DNA of 64,000 nt from Aquilaria yunnanensis (GCA_039654915.1 CM077597.1:41824001-41888000); one strand, 5' to 3'. Shown: positions 13,432 through 24,734, counted from the stretch's first letter. Notes: generated by a model from the letters alone, not told the origin. Made by a program: numbers and translations.

Positions 13432-13456
13432 TGATCATAAATGTGATTTATGATCA
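13432..13456. other. palindrome conserved in U3 of the copia LTR family
   Basis: TGATCATAAAT, a 3-base spacer, then its exact reverse complement. The same inverted repeat stands in the 3' LTR (about 20340-20364) and in the solo LTRs at 44485 and 60519. Slightly altered forms stand in the minus-strand solo LTRs near 7524 and 36313. It could be a protein-binding site or a hairpin. No function is shown. Confidence 0.6.
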
Positions 13457-13660
13457 TTGCCAACATGGCAAGAGCCTATTGGGTCGCACACATAGAGCTA
13501 TTTGGATCATTAGAGTGCATGGGCTAATTATTTGGGTTATGGTTTCACTTTAATTTCGTATTAATAATGGGCCAAGGAGTTGAGCCATTATTAAGCCCGA
13601 AATTAAATCCTAATTGGATTAGGGCTTTGAAACCCATTAGGCCTGGAAGTTGAGTCTCAC

Positions 13661-13668
13661 TATAAATA
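13661..13668 (+). promoter_or_regulatory. TATA box of the copia LTR promoter
   Basis: The sequence is TATAAATA, about 350 bases before the LTR end. It would place transcription start near 13690 and divide U3 from R. It is conserved in the 3' LTR and in the solo LTRs. Assigned by motif and position. Confidence 0.65.
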
Positions 13669-14021
13669 CAACTTTTAAGTGAGAAATTCGCAGGTCTCCT
13701 TGCCCTAGCCTCCCAAAAGGACAGCCGCACTCTTCTCTTGCAATTCCTTGGAGGACGCAAGCTAGCACTGCGAGCGCAAGAGAAACGAATCTGCCGGGAC
13801 GTGGTGGAAGCGTGGTGATCCCGAGAGGCTCGTGTGGATACCATAGAGAGCCTGAACACGTCAACTGTTCAGGTTTTGTGATTCGACTCTACAGTTGACT
13901 GAGAGATCTCAACCGAAAATTAGGTATGAAATTTTCGAACACCCGGTTTACCCCGTTTCACTTGGATCCTGGAGGGTTTCGGTTAAATTCCGCTGCGCTG
14001 TTTGGCTCCCGAAACCCAACA

Positions 14022-15547
14022 GTGGTATCAGAGCTACTGGTGAAACTCTAAATCGGGATTGAGTGTTGAATCGCATGATGCTATGTGGTCGATTAGTTTT
14101 CGGCCATGATTAATTAGATTGATTCATGATGCATGAAACCGGAATTCGTAATGAACATATGAGATATATGAAGAAACGACACAAATTGGTTAATGAGATT
14201 AACCCGAAATTGATAGGTATGAGATACCTATATGGATTAGGATTCTTGCAATAGTTGCAAAAACCCTAGGTTTGTTCGGATTCGGCCTGTTCGGGCACCG
14301 AAAGTAAGGTATTTTTGGTGGCTCGAATGGAGGAGTCTCGGGTGCCTACTTTCTCGAAATAGAAGAATTCGGGCTAAGCAATTGTAAGACAATTTTTGCG
14401 CCGGGGGGCGCTGCCCCCCACGCCCCCCGCAAGGGCGGCTCCCCTTGACCCCGTCCGCTGACTGGTCAACGGAACCACCGCCCGCTGACCGGCCAGCGGG
14501 ACCGCCATATGCGAACCGCCACATAAATAAAAACTGGTTAATCAACATGCGAAAATTGGCATGCATCTTTGTTGAATGAGATTTGACATGATATGCTGAT
14601 TGGTGTTTGAAGCATGGTTTATGGTTATAGCCCTTGATTGGTTGTACTTGTAAATACGGCCTGCGAGTCGTGCCTTTTCTTATCACTCTCATTGTACATT
14701 CTCTTCTCACCTTACTCCGCTCGAATGTAACTCGAGGTTTCTATTATTGATGTAATGGTGCATTATGGGCTCATCCAAGGTGGTATGTCCAAAGAGGTGA
14801 CAACAAAAGGGCATCCAAGAAAGGAAGAGAAGGAGCTTGTGAAGACTCTTTTCTTTTCTTAGGCTTTTATGATATTCTCATTGGCTTGAGAATATCGCAT
14901 AGTTTGGGCTATAACCATGTCACGTTTATTTCTTGTAAGCATGAGATGCATGTTTTATATTTGTATGTGATGCATGTATAAAACAACCGGAGATAACAAA
15001 TTGGTGAGATCAAAAGATAAAATCCCTCAAACAAATATTAAGTCATTAAATGTGATGCCTTCCAAATGTTGGCACTCGTCAAGACTTTGATCAACATTAG
15101 GTGGGTTTGCCAAAGCAAAGCACCTATGTTCATCTTGGTAAGGCGCGATGGGATAATAGTGATATCCAAACTGCTAACTTTGGGTTCGACTTAATTAAGT
15201 CACCCTAATAAGGTTAGGGACTTAGAGGCATAGAGTTGGGCTTAAGTTCATGAGATGAGCTTGGACAAGTGTTGTTCACCCAACTATCCAAGAGTTGCAT
15301 AAGATGCAATTGGCAAGGAGTTGCCTACCTAAATAGCTGTAACTTGAGAGAAAAGCCAAAGCTGACTCAGGTTGTGGTCAAATATGGATCTTGGCCCACT
15401 AGAATACCTTAGCGCCGAGGTGTTCCGAAATAATATCGAGGGTTATTATTTTGAGGAAAATAGTGGGAGTATCGTTTAATAAAAGTCCTTATTAAATGAA
15501 TTAAAATACATGACTCTTACACTGCATATTTACTGTTGTAGATAACC
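14022..15547 (+). other. copia untranslated leader between 5' LTR and gag-pol
   Basis: This 1.5-kb leader carries the primer-binding site at its start. A strongly GC-rich patch at 14399-14480 contains a perfect hairpin, GGGGGGC-gct-GCCCCCC, at 14403-14419. I see no conserved reading frame: an open frame on the minus strand (14237-14710) matches nothing known. Structured leaders in retroelements commonly serve RNA packaging or translation control, but that is inference here. Confidence 0.7.
14023..14034 (+). other. primer-binding site, initiator-Met tRNA type
   Basis: TGGTATCAGAGC, one base after the 5' LTR. This is the classic complement of the 3' end of plant initiator methionine tRNA used to prime minus-strand synthesis. 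Confidence 0.93.
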
Positions 15548-18500
15548 ATGGCACAAAACACATCGACACTTTCATTGCGATCGATCCTTGAGAAGGAAAA
15601 ACTGAATGGGACCAACTTTCTCAAATGGTACCGAAACTTGAGGATAGTTCTCAAACAAGAGAGAAAGGCTTATGTCCTAGAGCAGCCCATTCCGAATGAG
15701 CCTGCTGCCACTGCTCCAAGAGCTGAAAGGGATGCTCACAAGAGGCATTCTGATGATGCTTTGGATGTTGCATGCCTCATGCTTATTACCATGGAATCTG
15801 AGCTTCAGAAGCAACATGAGAACATGGGGGCGTTCGATATGATCGAACATCTCAAAATGCTTTTCCAAGAGCAAGCTAGGCATGAGAGGTTTGAGACCTC
15901 TAAGGCATTGTTTCAGTGCAAGATGTCTGAGGGAAGTCCCGTGGGTCCTCATGTGCTCAAGATGATTGGATACATTGAGAATCTTGAGAATTTGGGATTT
16001 GCTCTTCAGAAAGAGTTGGCTATTGATGTAGTCTTGCAATCGTTGCCTGAAAGCTACAGTCAGTTCGTCATGAACTATAACATGAACGACCTTAACAAGT
16101 CCCTCCCTGAATTGCTCAACATGTTGAGAACTGCTGAGCAAAACCTTAAGAAGGCTAAGCCCATTTTGATGGTTCAAAAGGGTAAGGGAAAGGGAAAAGC
16201 CAACAAGAAGAAGGATAAAGCTAATGGAAAGTCCAATGCTAGTTCTTCTTCAGCTGCACTGAAACCAAAGGGTGGTGTGGCAAAGGAAGGGGAGTGCTTC
16301 CATTGTAAGCAACCTGGACACTGGAAGCGCAACTGCAAGCTCTATCTTGAAGAACTTGCTAAGGAAAAAGGAAGTAAGACTTCCATTTCAGGTATTCTTG
16401 TTATAGAGGCTAACTTTTCTACTTCCTCATCTTGGGTATTGGATACTGGATGTGGATCTCACATTTGTGCAAATGTACAGGATCTAAGTAGAAGTAGAAG
16501 ATTGACCCGAGGTGAAGTGGACCTACGTGTTGGAAATGGAGCAAGGGTTGCTGCCTTAGCCGTAGGGACTTATGTTCTCACTTTACCTAGTGGATTAGTT
16601 TTAGAATTAGACAACTGCTACTTTGTGCCTACTATTAGTAGAAATTTGATTTATGTTTCTTGTTTGGACAAGAAAGGTTTTTCATTTATAATAAAGGACA
16701 AATGTTGTTCTATTTATTTGAATGAAATCTTTTATGGTAGTGCTCAACTTAGCAATGGGTTGTATGTTCTAGACCTCGAAGATCCAATCTATAATGTGAA
16801 TACCAAGAAGGTCAAATTAAATGATTCAAACCCGACCTATCTCTGGCATTGTCGCTTGGGCCATATAAATGAGACCCGCATATCCAAGCTCCATAAGGAT
16901 GGACTCTTGGACTCATTTGATTTTGAATCATATGAGACATGTGAGTCATGTTTGTTGGGCAAGATGACCAAAGCCCCATTCACAGGGCAAAGTGCAAGGG
17001 CTAATGACTTACTAGGACTCATACATAGTGATGTATGTGGCCCTATGTCTACACAAGCTAGAGGAGGTTTCCAATACTTCATTACTTTCACTGATGACTT
17101 CAGCAGATATGGCTATGTGTATCTTATGAGACACAAGTCAGAATCCTTTGAAAAGTTCAAAGAATTCAAGAATGAAGTAGAGAATCAACTCGGGAAGAGT
17201 ATCAAAGTGCTTCGATCAGATCGAGGTGGAGAGTACTTGGATCGAGAATTCCTTGACTATCTGAAGGAGTGTGGTATAGTATCACAACTCACTCCACCAG
17301 GTACACCTCAATGGAATGGTGTTTCTGAAAGGAGAAATCGAACTCTGTTAGACATGGTTCGCTCTATGATGAGTCAAGCTGACCTTCCAAACTCCTTTTG
17401 GGGACATGCTCTAGAGACGGCCGCTTTTACACTAAATCGAGTTCCATCTAAATCGGTTCAAAAGACACCATATGAGATATGGAGTGGGAGGCGTCCCAAT
17501 TTGTCTTTTATGAAGATTTGGGGCTGTGACGCTTATGTAAAACGTCAATCCTTTGACAAACTAGGGCCCAAATCTCAAAAATGTCTTTTTGTTGGGTATC
17601 CCAAAGAAACAAAGGGTTACTATTTCTACAATCCCTCTGAGCAAAAAGTGTTTGTTGCTCGAACTGGTGTATTTTTGGAGAAAGAGTTTATCTCTAAAGG
17701 AACTAGTGGGAGGAAAGTAGAACTTGAAGAAATTCAAGAACAACAAGGAGACATCGAACCTGAAATGGAACCTGAACAGACACCACAAGATGTTGTGGTT
17801 CAAGAGTCTGTTCCTGTAGCACAGAGCCCACGTAGGACTGGTAGGATTCGGCGTGAGCCCGAGAGATATGGATTTTTCGTGACTCACACCGGTGATGTGA
17901 TGCTCATGGATCAAGATAAGCCCGCAACCTACCAACAAGCTATGTCGGGGCCTGACTCTGAGAAGTGGCTAGTGGCCATGAAATCCGAGATGGAATCCAT
18001 GTATGAAAACCAAGTATGGACTTTGGTTGACCCACCTGAAGGGGTAAAACCCATAGGGTGCAAATGGGTTTTCAAGAAGAAAACTGACATGGATGGTAAT
18101 GTGATTACCTTTAAGGGACGATTGGTCGCAAAAGGTTTCAAGCAAATTCATGGTATTGACTATGATGAAACTTTTTCACCAGTTGCTATGCTTAAATCCA
18201 TCCGAATTTTGTTTGCTATTGCTGCACACTATGATTATGAGATATGGCAAATGGATGTCAAAACTGCATTCCTAAATGGAAACCTACTTGAGGATGTGTA
18301 CATGACACAACCTGAGGGTTTTGTCATTCCTGAGAATGCCAATAAAGTGTGCAATTTGCAAAGGTCCATTTATGGACTGAAGCAAGCTTCTCGAAGTTGG
18401 AATCTTCATTTTGATGATGCAATCAAAGAGTTTGGTTTTATCAAAAATGAAGATGAACCTTGTGTCTACAAGAAGGTTAGTGGGAGCGCTATTGTCTTCT

Positions 18501-19519
18501 TGGTGTTGTATGTAGATGACATACTACTCATCGGGAATGACATTCCTGAGCTACAGTCTGTGAAGACTTGGCTAGGGAAATGTTTCTCTATGAAGGACTT
18601 GGGTGAAGCAGCCTATGTGTTAGGCATTAGGATCTATAGAGATAGATCTAGAAAGCTTCTTGGCCTAAGTCAAAGTACATATATTGACAAGGTGCTAAAG
18701 AGGTTTAGCATGCAAGATTCCAAGAAAGGATTCTTGCCCATGTCACATGGTATCACTCTTTCTAGGTCTCAGTGTCCGAGTACAACCGAGGAGAGAAAGC
18801 GCATGAGTAAGATTCCATATGCCTCAGCAATTGGATCTATCATGTATGCCATGATATGTACTCGTCCCGATGTCTCATATGCTTTGAGCATGACGAGTAG
18901 GTACCAATCGAACCCCAGTGAAAGTCACTGGACAGCTGTTAAGAACATCCTTAAGTACTTACGAAGGACTAAGGATGCATTCTTGGTCTTTGGAGGTGAA
19001 GATGAGCTCGTTGTAAGGGGTTACACCGATGCAAGCTTCCAATCCGATAAGGATGATTTTAGATCGCAATCTGGTTATGTGTTTAGTATTGGTGGTGGTG
19101 CTGTGAGTTGGAAGAGTTCAAAGCAAGAGACAGTAACTGACTCTACAACAAAATCTGAGTACATTGCAGCCTCTGATGCTGCGAAGGAGGCAGTTTGGAT
19201 CAAGAAGTTCATCACTGAACTTGGAGTGGTTCCAAGCATTGTTGACCCGATAGAGCTCTATTGTGTCAACAATGGAGCAATCGCACAGGCTAAGGAACCT
19301 CGATCTCACCAGCGATCCAAATACATACTCCGACGCTATCATCTCATCAGGGAGATCATCGAGAGGGGTGATGTAAGGATATGCAGGACTTCGACAGACA
19401 GCAACATTGCTGATCCACTGACAAAGCCCCTTACGCAGCAAAAGCATGATAGCCATTCTAGGTCCATCGGTATTAGATACATGCATGATTGGCTTTTAGT
19501 GCAAGTGGGAGATTGTTAG
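15548..19519 (+). CDS. copia gag-pol polyprotein (1323 aa)
   Basis: A single open frame encodes all parts of a Ty1/copia polyprotein. Gag occupies about 1-290 and ends in a CCHC zinc knuckle, CFHCKQPGHWKRNC, at 250-263. The aspartic protease active site is DTG at 299-301. The integrase zinc domain has H434 and H439 followed by CESC. The integrase core has D495, D558 and E594, the expected DD35E spacing. Reverse transcriptase spans about 800-1040, with catalytic YVDD at 988-991. RNase H is C-terminal, with D1161 and E1204. All catalytic residues are present and there are no internal stops, so the protein may be functional. The ATG lies in AACCATGGC, a good plant start context. The TAG stop lies 4-6 bases inside the 3' LTR. 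Gag and Pol share one frame, so their ratio would have to be set by processing or splicing. Confidence 0.96.
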   Translation: MAQNTSTLSLRSILEKEKLNGTNFLKWYRNLRIVLKQERKAYVLEQPIPNEPAATAPRAERDAHKRHSDDALDVACLMLITMESELQKQHENMGAFDMIEHLKMLFQEQARHERFETSKALFQCKMSEGSPVGPHVLKMIGYIENLENLGFALQKELAIDVVLQSLPESYSQFVMNYNMNDLNKSLPELLNMLRTAEQNLKKAKPILMVQKGKGKGKANKKKDKANGKSNASSSSAALKPKGGVAKEGECFHCKQPGHWKRNCKLYLEELAKEKGSKTSISGILVIEANFSTSSSWVLDTGCGSHICANVQDLSRSRRLTRGEVDLRVGNGARVAALAVGTYVLTLPSGLVLELDNCYFVPTISRNLIYVSCLDKKGFSFIIKDKCCSIYLNEIFYGSAQLSNGLYVLDLEDPIYNVNTKKVKLNDSNPTYLWHCRLGHINETRISKLHKDGLLDSFDFESYETCESCLLGKMTKAPFTGQSARANDLLGLIHSDVCGPMSTQARGGFQYFITFTDDFSRYGYVYLMRHKSESFEKFKEFKNEVENQLGKSIKVLRSDRGGEYLDREFLDYLKECGIVSQLTPPGTPQWNGVSERRNRTLLDMVRSMMSQADLPNSFWGHALETAAFTLNRVPSKSVQKTPYEIWSGRRPNLSFMKIWGCDAYVKRQSFDKLGPKSQKCLFVGYPKETKGYYFYNPSEQKVFVARTGVFLEKEFISKGTSGRKVELEEIQEQQGDIEPEMEPEQTPQDVVVQESVPVAQSPRRTGRIRREPERYGFFVTHTGDVMLMDQDKPATYQQAMSGPDSEKWLVAMKSEMESMYENQVWTLVDPPEGVKPIGCKWVFKKKTDMDGNVITFKGRLVAKGFKQIHGIDYDETFSPVAMLKSIRILFAIAAHYDYEIWQMDVKTAFLNGNLLEDVYMTQPEGFVIPENANKVCNLQRSIYGLKQASRSWNLHFDDAIKEFGFIKNEDEPCVYKKVSGSAIVFLVLYVDDILLIGNDIPELQSVKTWLGKCFSMKDLGEAAYVLGIRIYRDRSRKLLGLSQSTYIDKVLKRFSMQDSKKGFLPMSHGITLSRSQCPSTTEERKRMSKIPYASAIGSIMYAMICTRPDVSYALSMTSRYQSNPSESHWTAVKNILKYLRRTKDAFLVFGGEDELVVRGYTDASFQSDKDDFRSQSGYVFSIGGGAVSWKSSKQETVTDSTTKSEYIAASDAAKEAVWIKKFITELGVVPSIVDPIELYCVNNGAIAQAKEPRSHQRSKYILRRYHLIREIIERGDVRICRTSTDSNIADPLTKPLTQQKHDSHSRSIGIRYMHDWLLVQVGDC
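19503..19513 (+). other. polypurine tract before the 3' LTR
   Basis: AAGTGGGAGAT directly precedes the TGTTAG start of the 3' LTR, the expected primer site for plus-strand DNA synthesis. It lies inside the last codons of gag-pol. Confidence 0.85.
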
Positions 19520-20929
19520 TATTGTGCCCAAAAAGCCAATCATGAGATGATTGTATTTTTGCACATTGAGTCATGATATTTTATTGAGGCATTAATCCAG
19601 CAATTTTGTTTGTTGTTTTGTTTCTGCGTAACGTAATAAACATAATTGTAACCCTAGAATAATGATATTCTTAAACGTCCCTAGTCTAGTATTATTGTGG
19701 AGCGGGTTGCAATAATACATAATGACTAGCATATGTGGAGACTAATATGAGATATGTAGTCTACATATGGGTACAAGTTGGAGAACTTGTGTACTGGACC
19801 GACCCACCATGAGAACACTTCATGGATCGTTATATGAGTGTCATAAGTGATTCTCATAGTGATCATGGTATATGTAGTCCTTCGACCTAAGATCATCAAG
19901 GTTCCCTACATGTGAGTCACATACTTTGATACTTTCCTTTGTTGCTCGTAACTGAGTGAACTTGAAGGAGGTCATTGGGTATGTCACATATCATGCGGAG
20001 GGATTTGTATGATCAAGATGGGATTTGTCCCTCCTATGTAACGGGAGTGATATCTTTGGGCCCCTTGATAGAGTGAGACTTAGAAAATGCATGGCCATGC
20101 TCCGATGACTTGATATATGATATCAATGTCGTCAGTTTAAGTTGGTCTACTCGGTAATCAAGAAACCAAAGATTGGGCTATACGAGAGTGACACATTCCA
20201 TGTCTCGTGCTTAATCTTGATATCTTGGACAAAGGGACAATGGCATATATCGGTGATGATCATAAAGGTTTTGTCGATTCACCGACAATCTTGTCACTTG
20301 GGTAGCAATGATGTGTTACTAGACACCGTTCATTGATTATGATCATAAATGTGATTTATGATCATTGCCAACATGGCAAGAGCCTATTGGGTCGCACACA
20401 TAGAGCTATTTGGATCATTAGAGTGCATGGGCTAATTGTTTGGGTTATGGTTTCACTTTAATTTCGTATTAATAATGGGCCAAGGAGTTGAGCCATTATT
20501 AAGCCCGAAATTAAATCCTAATTGGATTAGGGCTTTGAAACCCATTAGGCCTGGAAGTTGAGTCTCACTATAAATACAACTTTTAAGTGAGAAATTCGCA
20601 GGTCTCCTTGCCCTAGCCTCCCAAAAGGACAGCCGCACTCTTCTCTTGCAATTCCTTGGAGGACGCAAGCTAGCACTGCGAGCGCAAGAGAAACGCATCT
20701 GCCGGGATGTGGTGGAAGCGTGGTGATCCCGAGAGGCTCGTGTGGATACCATAGAGAGCCTGAACACGTCAACTATTCAGGTTTTGTGATTCGACTCTAC
20801 AGTTGAGTGAGAGATCTCAACCGAAAATTAGGTATGAAATTTTCGAACACCCGGTTTACTCCGTTTCACTTGGATCCTGGAGGGTTTCGGTTAAATTCCG
20901 CTGCGCTGTTTGGCTCCCGAAACCCAACA
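19514..20929 (+). repeat. copia 3' LTR
   Basis: 1416 bp, the same length as the 5' LTR. By eye it differs at about nine positions, for example within 20314-20336, at 20438, in 20694-20707, and in the last 160 bases. The target duplication gagtc follows at 20930. Confidence 0.97.
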
Positions 20930-21699
20930 GAGTCAAGTTCAGATTAGGTCATTCTGGTTTAGGCCTAACTAGGTTAGCATGAATTTGGGTTCAGATCAGG
21001 CCATTTGAGTTCAGGTTAATTTCAAGTTAAGTTGATTTCGGGTTCGGATTGAGCTAAGTTTATTTGGGTTCGGCCATAGGTCAAGTCAATTTCAGTCACA
21101 AGTAACTTTAGATCAAGTTTCGGCTCAGATTTGAGTCAACCTTCATGTTCCCTCGAGTTACTAGTGTATAGATCAAAATGATTAAATCGATTCATTTTTT
21201 TTTCAATTTTTGATAAGATCTAAATCAAAGAATTTGATTTTTTGTGCAATTTAATTTAAATTAACTTTCTTTTTTTAGTATAGTTAATCAAAACATTTAT
21301 AAAAATATTCTTCATTATAGTTTGGTATATATTTAGGTAATTTAACATTGTTGGTAACACTTGATTGTTTTTCTAGACCAATGCCCTTCAACTGTTATTA
21401 TACAGGTCATTCAAATTCTCACCCAGCTATCATCTAGACATACAGTACAACAAATTTGCTATACTTATATTCTGATGAATTTTCTTTGAAATTACTATGA
21501 AATACAAACCAAGTTAACCATTAGTGACTAACCTATAAAATTTGAAAAAATTTGGGTGAAAGTGCAATGATTTTAAAAGTTTAGGGACAATGTTGTAACT
21601 ATTAGGAGTGACTGAAATGAAATTTTTTAAAATGTAGGTACCATATTGCACTATACTTAAAAGTTTAGTGATGAATGTTGTAATTTTAACAATTGCTTA

Positions 21700-22095
21700 T
21701 TAAGATCATTAAACTTATTGAATATAAAAGTTACTTGTTTTGGAATAATCCAAATATGGAACTTACTAAATATAGAAGTCTCTTCCCTAAATATGAGACT
21801 TAAAAAATATAAAAGTCCTCAAAAAATAAAAGTTACTAAATATGGAAATCTCATTTCAAAATATAAATATCTTAAAAAAAGTGGAACTATTAAATATGAA
21901 AGTCTCATTCTCAAATAGGAGACTTACTTAATATAAAAGTACAAAAAAAATGGAAGTTACTTATTAGAGAAAACTATACCTTTCCTAAATATGGGATATA
22001 CTGACTATGAAAATAGTAAAAAATGGAAGTTACTAAACACAAAAGCCCCTCATATTTAGGATTTACTAAATATGAAAGATAATAAAATAGGAAAG
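21700..22095. repeat. degenerate short-period repeat, TTACTAAATATGRAAGT-like
   Basis: A word close to actaaatat(a/g)(a/g)aagt recurs irregularly about every 20-45 bases, mixed with tctcattctcaaatatgggact-like blocks. It lies within the right half of the interrupted hAT-type element. A small open frame here is a by-product of the repeat. Confidence 0.5.
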
Positions 22096-22460
22096 TTAAG
22101 GTTTAGGGTAAGGGTTAAAATTAGGTCTTGTCGAGTTTAGCCATCGGGCCATCTCAGGTTTGGGTCAGGTCAGTCTCAAATTTGGGTCATTTCAGGTTCA
22201 GGTATTCGGGTTTGGGCATTCATTTCGAGTTTGAGTCAATTTAGACTCGGGTCATTTTAGGTTCAGGTATTCGGGTTTGGGCATTTGGGTTTGGGTTTTC
22301 TCGGATTTCCCTTCAATCGGGGTTGAGTTCAAGTCAGGTTAGATGCTATCAGGTTCAGATCATTGACCTTTTTATTAAATTGGGTCAAGTCAAACTTGGG
22401 TTCAGGTGGATTGGGTCAGTTCATCGAATGGGGTTAGATTTTTCCATCCCTAAATGCATT

Positions 22461-24720
22461 TGTCTAGGGCAGATAAGATCTGAGAGCTCAGAGTAAAGCC
22501 ACTCTCTGATACCTTTCTTGATTGTTTGTTTGGGTTTGAATTAGACATCTTTTAGGAACATTGTCAGTATTGCGTTTAGCGTAAGATGTTGGAAAAATTA
22601 TCCAACAATATCTGTTAGTACTAGAATTTTGAAAAAAGCTAACACAATTGTGAATAATTAATTCAAACTTCTAAAGCTAATTTTATACACTATTCCTAGA
22701 TACCGCCTTAGTCACTTGGGGCCAGGGAAGTAAATTTGGGCTAATATCTGGATGGTCTAAGTAAACCTAAAGCCTCGTAGGCTAAGATAAGCCCAAATAT
22801 AGCAAAGACAATTCGGTTTATTCGTTTAGTGAATTAACCAACTGTCCACACTGAAATGAACGGAAACCTAATCTTTTACTTTTCGTTTTCAACCGAAATT
22901 GAACTGAAATACCAACTTTGAGTGAATAAAATATCAAATTGTTTCAATTTTTCAGTCTAAATCGGATAGTGTGACCACTATTCCTGATAGGCAAAAATGG
23001 CAGTGGGGAATTTATCCTTTTTTTCCCCTAAATTTAATCATTGAACATTGAATCTAAACCAATCAGGTACCGAGAATGAAGATACAAACCCATGCTTAGC
23101 TTGATACCACCTCCCATTCCATCACTTTCAGTCCAGGTTAGCAGAAGATTATCAGTTAAGCATTTCTCTTTTTATTTTATTTTATTTTTTTCGTTCCCTT
23201 AAATAAAACAGGAAAACGTGTTCAGAAAACTGGTTTTGAATAACTAAAATTGTGGGAAAAAAAAAAAAAGAAATCATGTATGTATGGAAATATTGTTCTC
23301 AATATTTTTGAAGATAAATTTCAAAATTATTAAATATTTTTATTTTACCGAGTTTTCAATTTTCATTTTATTAAAAGCGTACTAGTCTCTAATTTTGTAA
23401 GAATAGAAATAAAAGAGAAACAAAATTTTAACGGCACAAGTTACAAAATTAAAAAAAAAAAGTGCACCACCGAACAAGCAAATCAACAAGCTGCAACCAA
23501 TAAATAAAAACAATTGAATAGAAACAGTTTCAAATCAGAACCCACTCCACTGGCTTTCAATTTTTTTCTCTGGTTGCAGTCATGGTTTCCGTCTCTATTT
23601 TAAGGACCTTTCAGATGGTGGTGGGACTCTTCCGTTTGTCGCTTACCCAGGAAATCGCCAAATCTTCCTTGCCAATTGTCTGATGGCTTATTGTCTAACA
23701 ACAACTGGAATTAATATTTGTATTTCCACCATTTCAGTGATCATTCTTTAAAGCAAAGATGGTTTAATTTTGTTACTAAATCATGCTTTACAGGTTAACA
23801 TTTTGATCATAAAGTAAAAAAGAATATTATCATTTTTTCTGTTACAAAGAATCAGGTATTACAAGGAAATGAGGGTTAAGAATTAAGGGTTGGGACTTGG
23901 GAGAAAAGAATGTTTGAACCCGGATTATGGGTGCTAAAGCCAAATGACACAAAGCATCCCAAGAGCAAAAGTAAGAGTAAAAAAAGGTCACTTTTTAAAA
24001 ATTTAAGTAAGTAAAAATATTATAATAGTGAGAATATGAGCGGTAGTTGAGAACGGGAGCTGGAGTGGGAGAACAAAAACGGCGACTCATATATAAAATT
24101 TGTCACTGTTATGGAAGAGCCCATATCCCTCAATGTGTTGTCACTTGGGCTAACCTGGGACTTTAAAAAAATCATTGTTGACAATATATAGCAATATTTA
24201 TTGTTAATAAATATTTCCCCAATCTTAATTGGTAATTTTGCTTTTTCTTTGAAGCCACTTTACTGAGTTAATCACTTTCACCTCAGTGTCATACAGAACT
24301 ATCAGCCTGTTTTTTCAACCAATACAGAGATTTTCAGTAAACAAAAAACCAAAGCCCGGGTTGTTCCAAGTTTAGCTCTTACGCAATTCATTAGTTTTCT
24401 CAATTAGGATCTCCTTTATTCTCACATTCTGAATTAATATTTGAAATAAAATTCCAAATTCTCTGGCAATATACTAAAGATCGAAGCTTTTGAATGACAA
24501 GATTTATTCTAATCAAGTATTTTGTATACGAACAACACCAAAAACTTTCGACATGCAGAGATCCAATATAAGTGCTGTTATTTCCACATTTGGTTCGATT
24601 TATTTTAGGATTTCTTATTTCAACATTACATTTCAGTAGGCTGGGGCAAATTATAAAATTTGGTAATATAATATAGTAAGTTCTTAGAACTTCAAACTAA
24701 ATAAAAGAAATCAATTCAGC
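22461..24720. other. intergenic, no gene recognised
   Basis: About 2.2 kb of AT-rich sequence. Near 22810-22980 there are CGGTT/AACCG words like those of the element at 3091-4153, perhaps a decayed relative, but I could not define ends. Nothing else is supportable. Confidence 0.45.
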
Positions 24721-24734
24721 TTATTATCATACAT

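Larger units (their letters stand above)
12606..14021 (+). repeat. copia 5' LTR
   Basis: It begins TGTTAGTATTGTGCCC and ends GAAACCCAACA directly before the primer-binding site, and equals the 3' LTR in length (1416 bp). It contains a TATA box at 13661, so U3 is about 1 kb, and a perfect 11-bp-arm palindrome at 13432-13456. Short open frames inside recur in the other LTR copies simply because the DNA is repeated. Confidence 0.97.
12606..20929 (+). mobile_element. complete Ty1/copia LTR retrotransposon (8324 bp)
   Basis: All structural parts are present: two 1416-bp LTRs with TG/CA ends, a primer-binding site complementary to initiator-Met tRNA directly after the 5' LTR, a 1.5-kb leader, one uninterrupted 1323-codon gag-pol, a polypurine tract abutting the 3' LTR, and a perfect 5-bp target duplication gagtc (12601-12605 and 20930-20934). 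Integrase precedes reverse transcriptase, which defines copia. By eye the two LTRs differ at about nine positions (roughly 99.4% identical), so the insertion is recent. It lies inside a hAT-type element. Four solo LTRs of the same family occur elsewhere in the window. I have not assigned a copia lineage. Confidence 0.97.
12578..22452. mobile_element. hAT-type non-autonomous element interrupted by a copia retrotransposon
   Basis: The left end begins TAGAGATGGCAATTGGGTGG at 12578. The complement of the right end begins TAGGGATGGAAAAATCTAAC at 22452. Flanking 8-bp repeats are tatgcatt (12570-12577) and aatgcatt (22453-22460), 7 of 8 matching. Removing the copia element and one copy of its 5-bp duplication leaves about 1.5 kb. 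The subterminal parts are rich in GGGTTCRGGT-like words (20940-21130 and 22100-22440), a composition common in plant hAT-type non-autonomous elements. There is no transposase. It predates the copia insertion. The assignment rests on the ends and the duplication only. Confidence 0.65.

Noticed and set aside
13234..13864. 66-, 104- and 75-aa frames inside the copia LTR, repeated in the other LTR copies
   Set aside because: They recur only because the LTR recurs. They span the promoter region and both strands, and they decay in older copies.
14237..14710. 157-aa minus-strand frame in the copia leader
   Set aside because: No recognisable domain. It runs across the GC-rich hairpin and antisense to the element.
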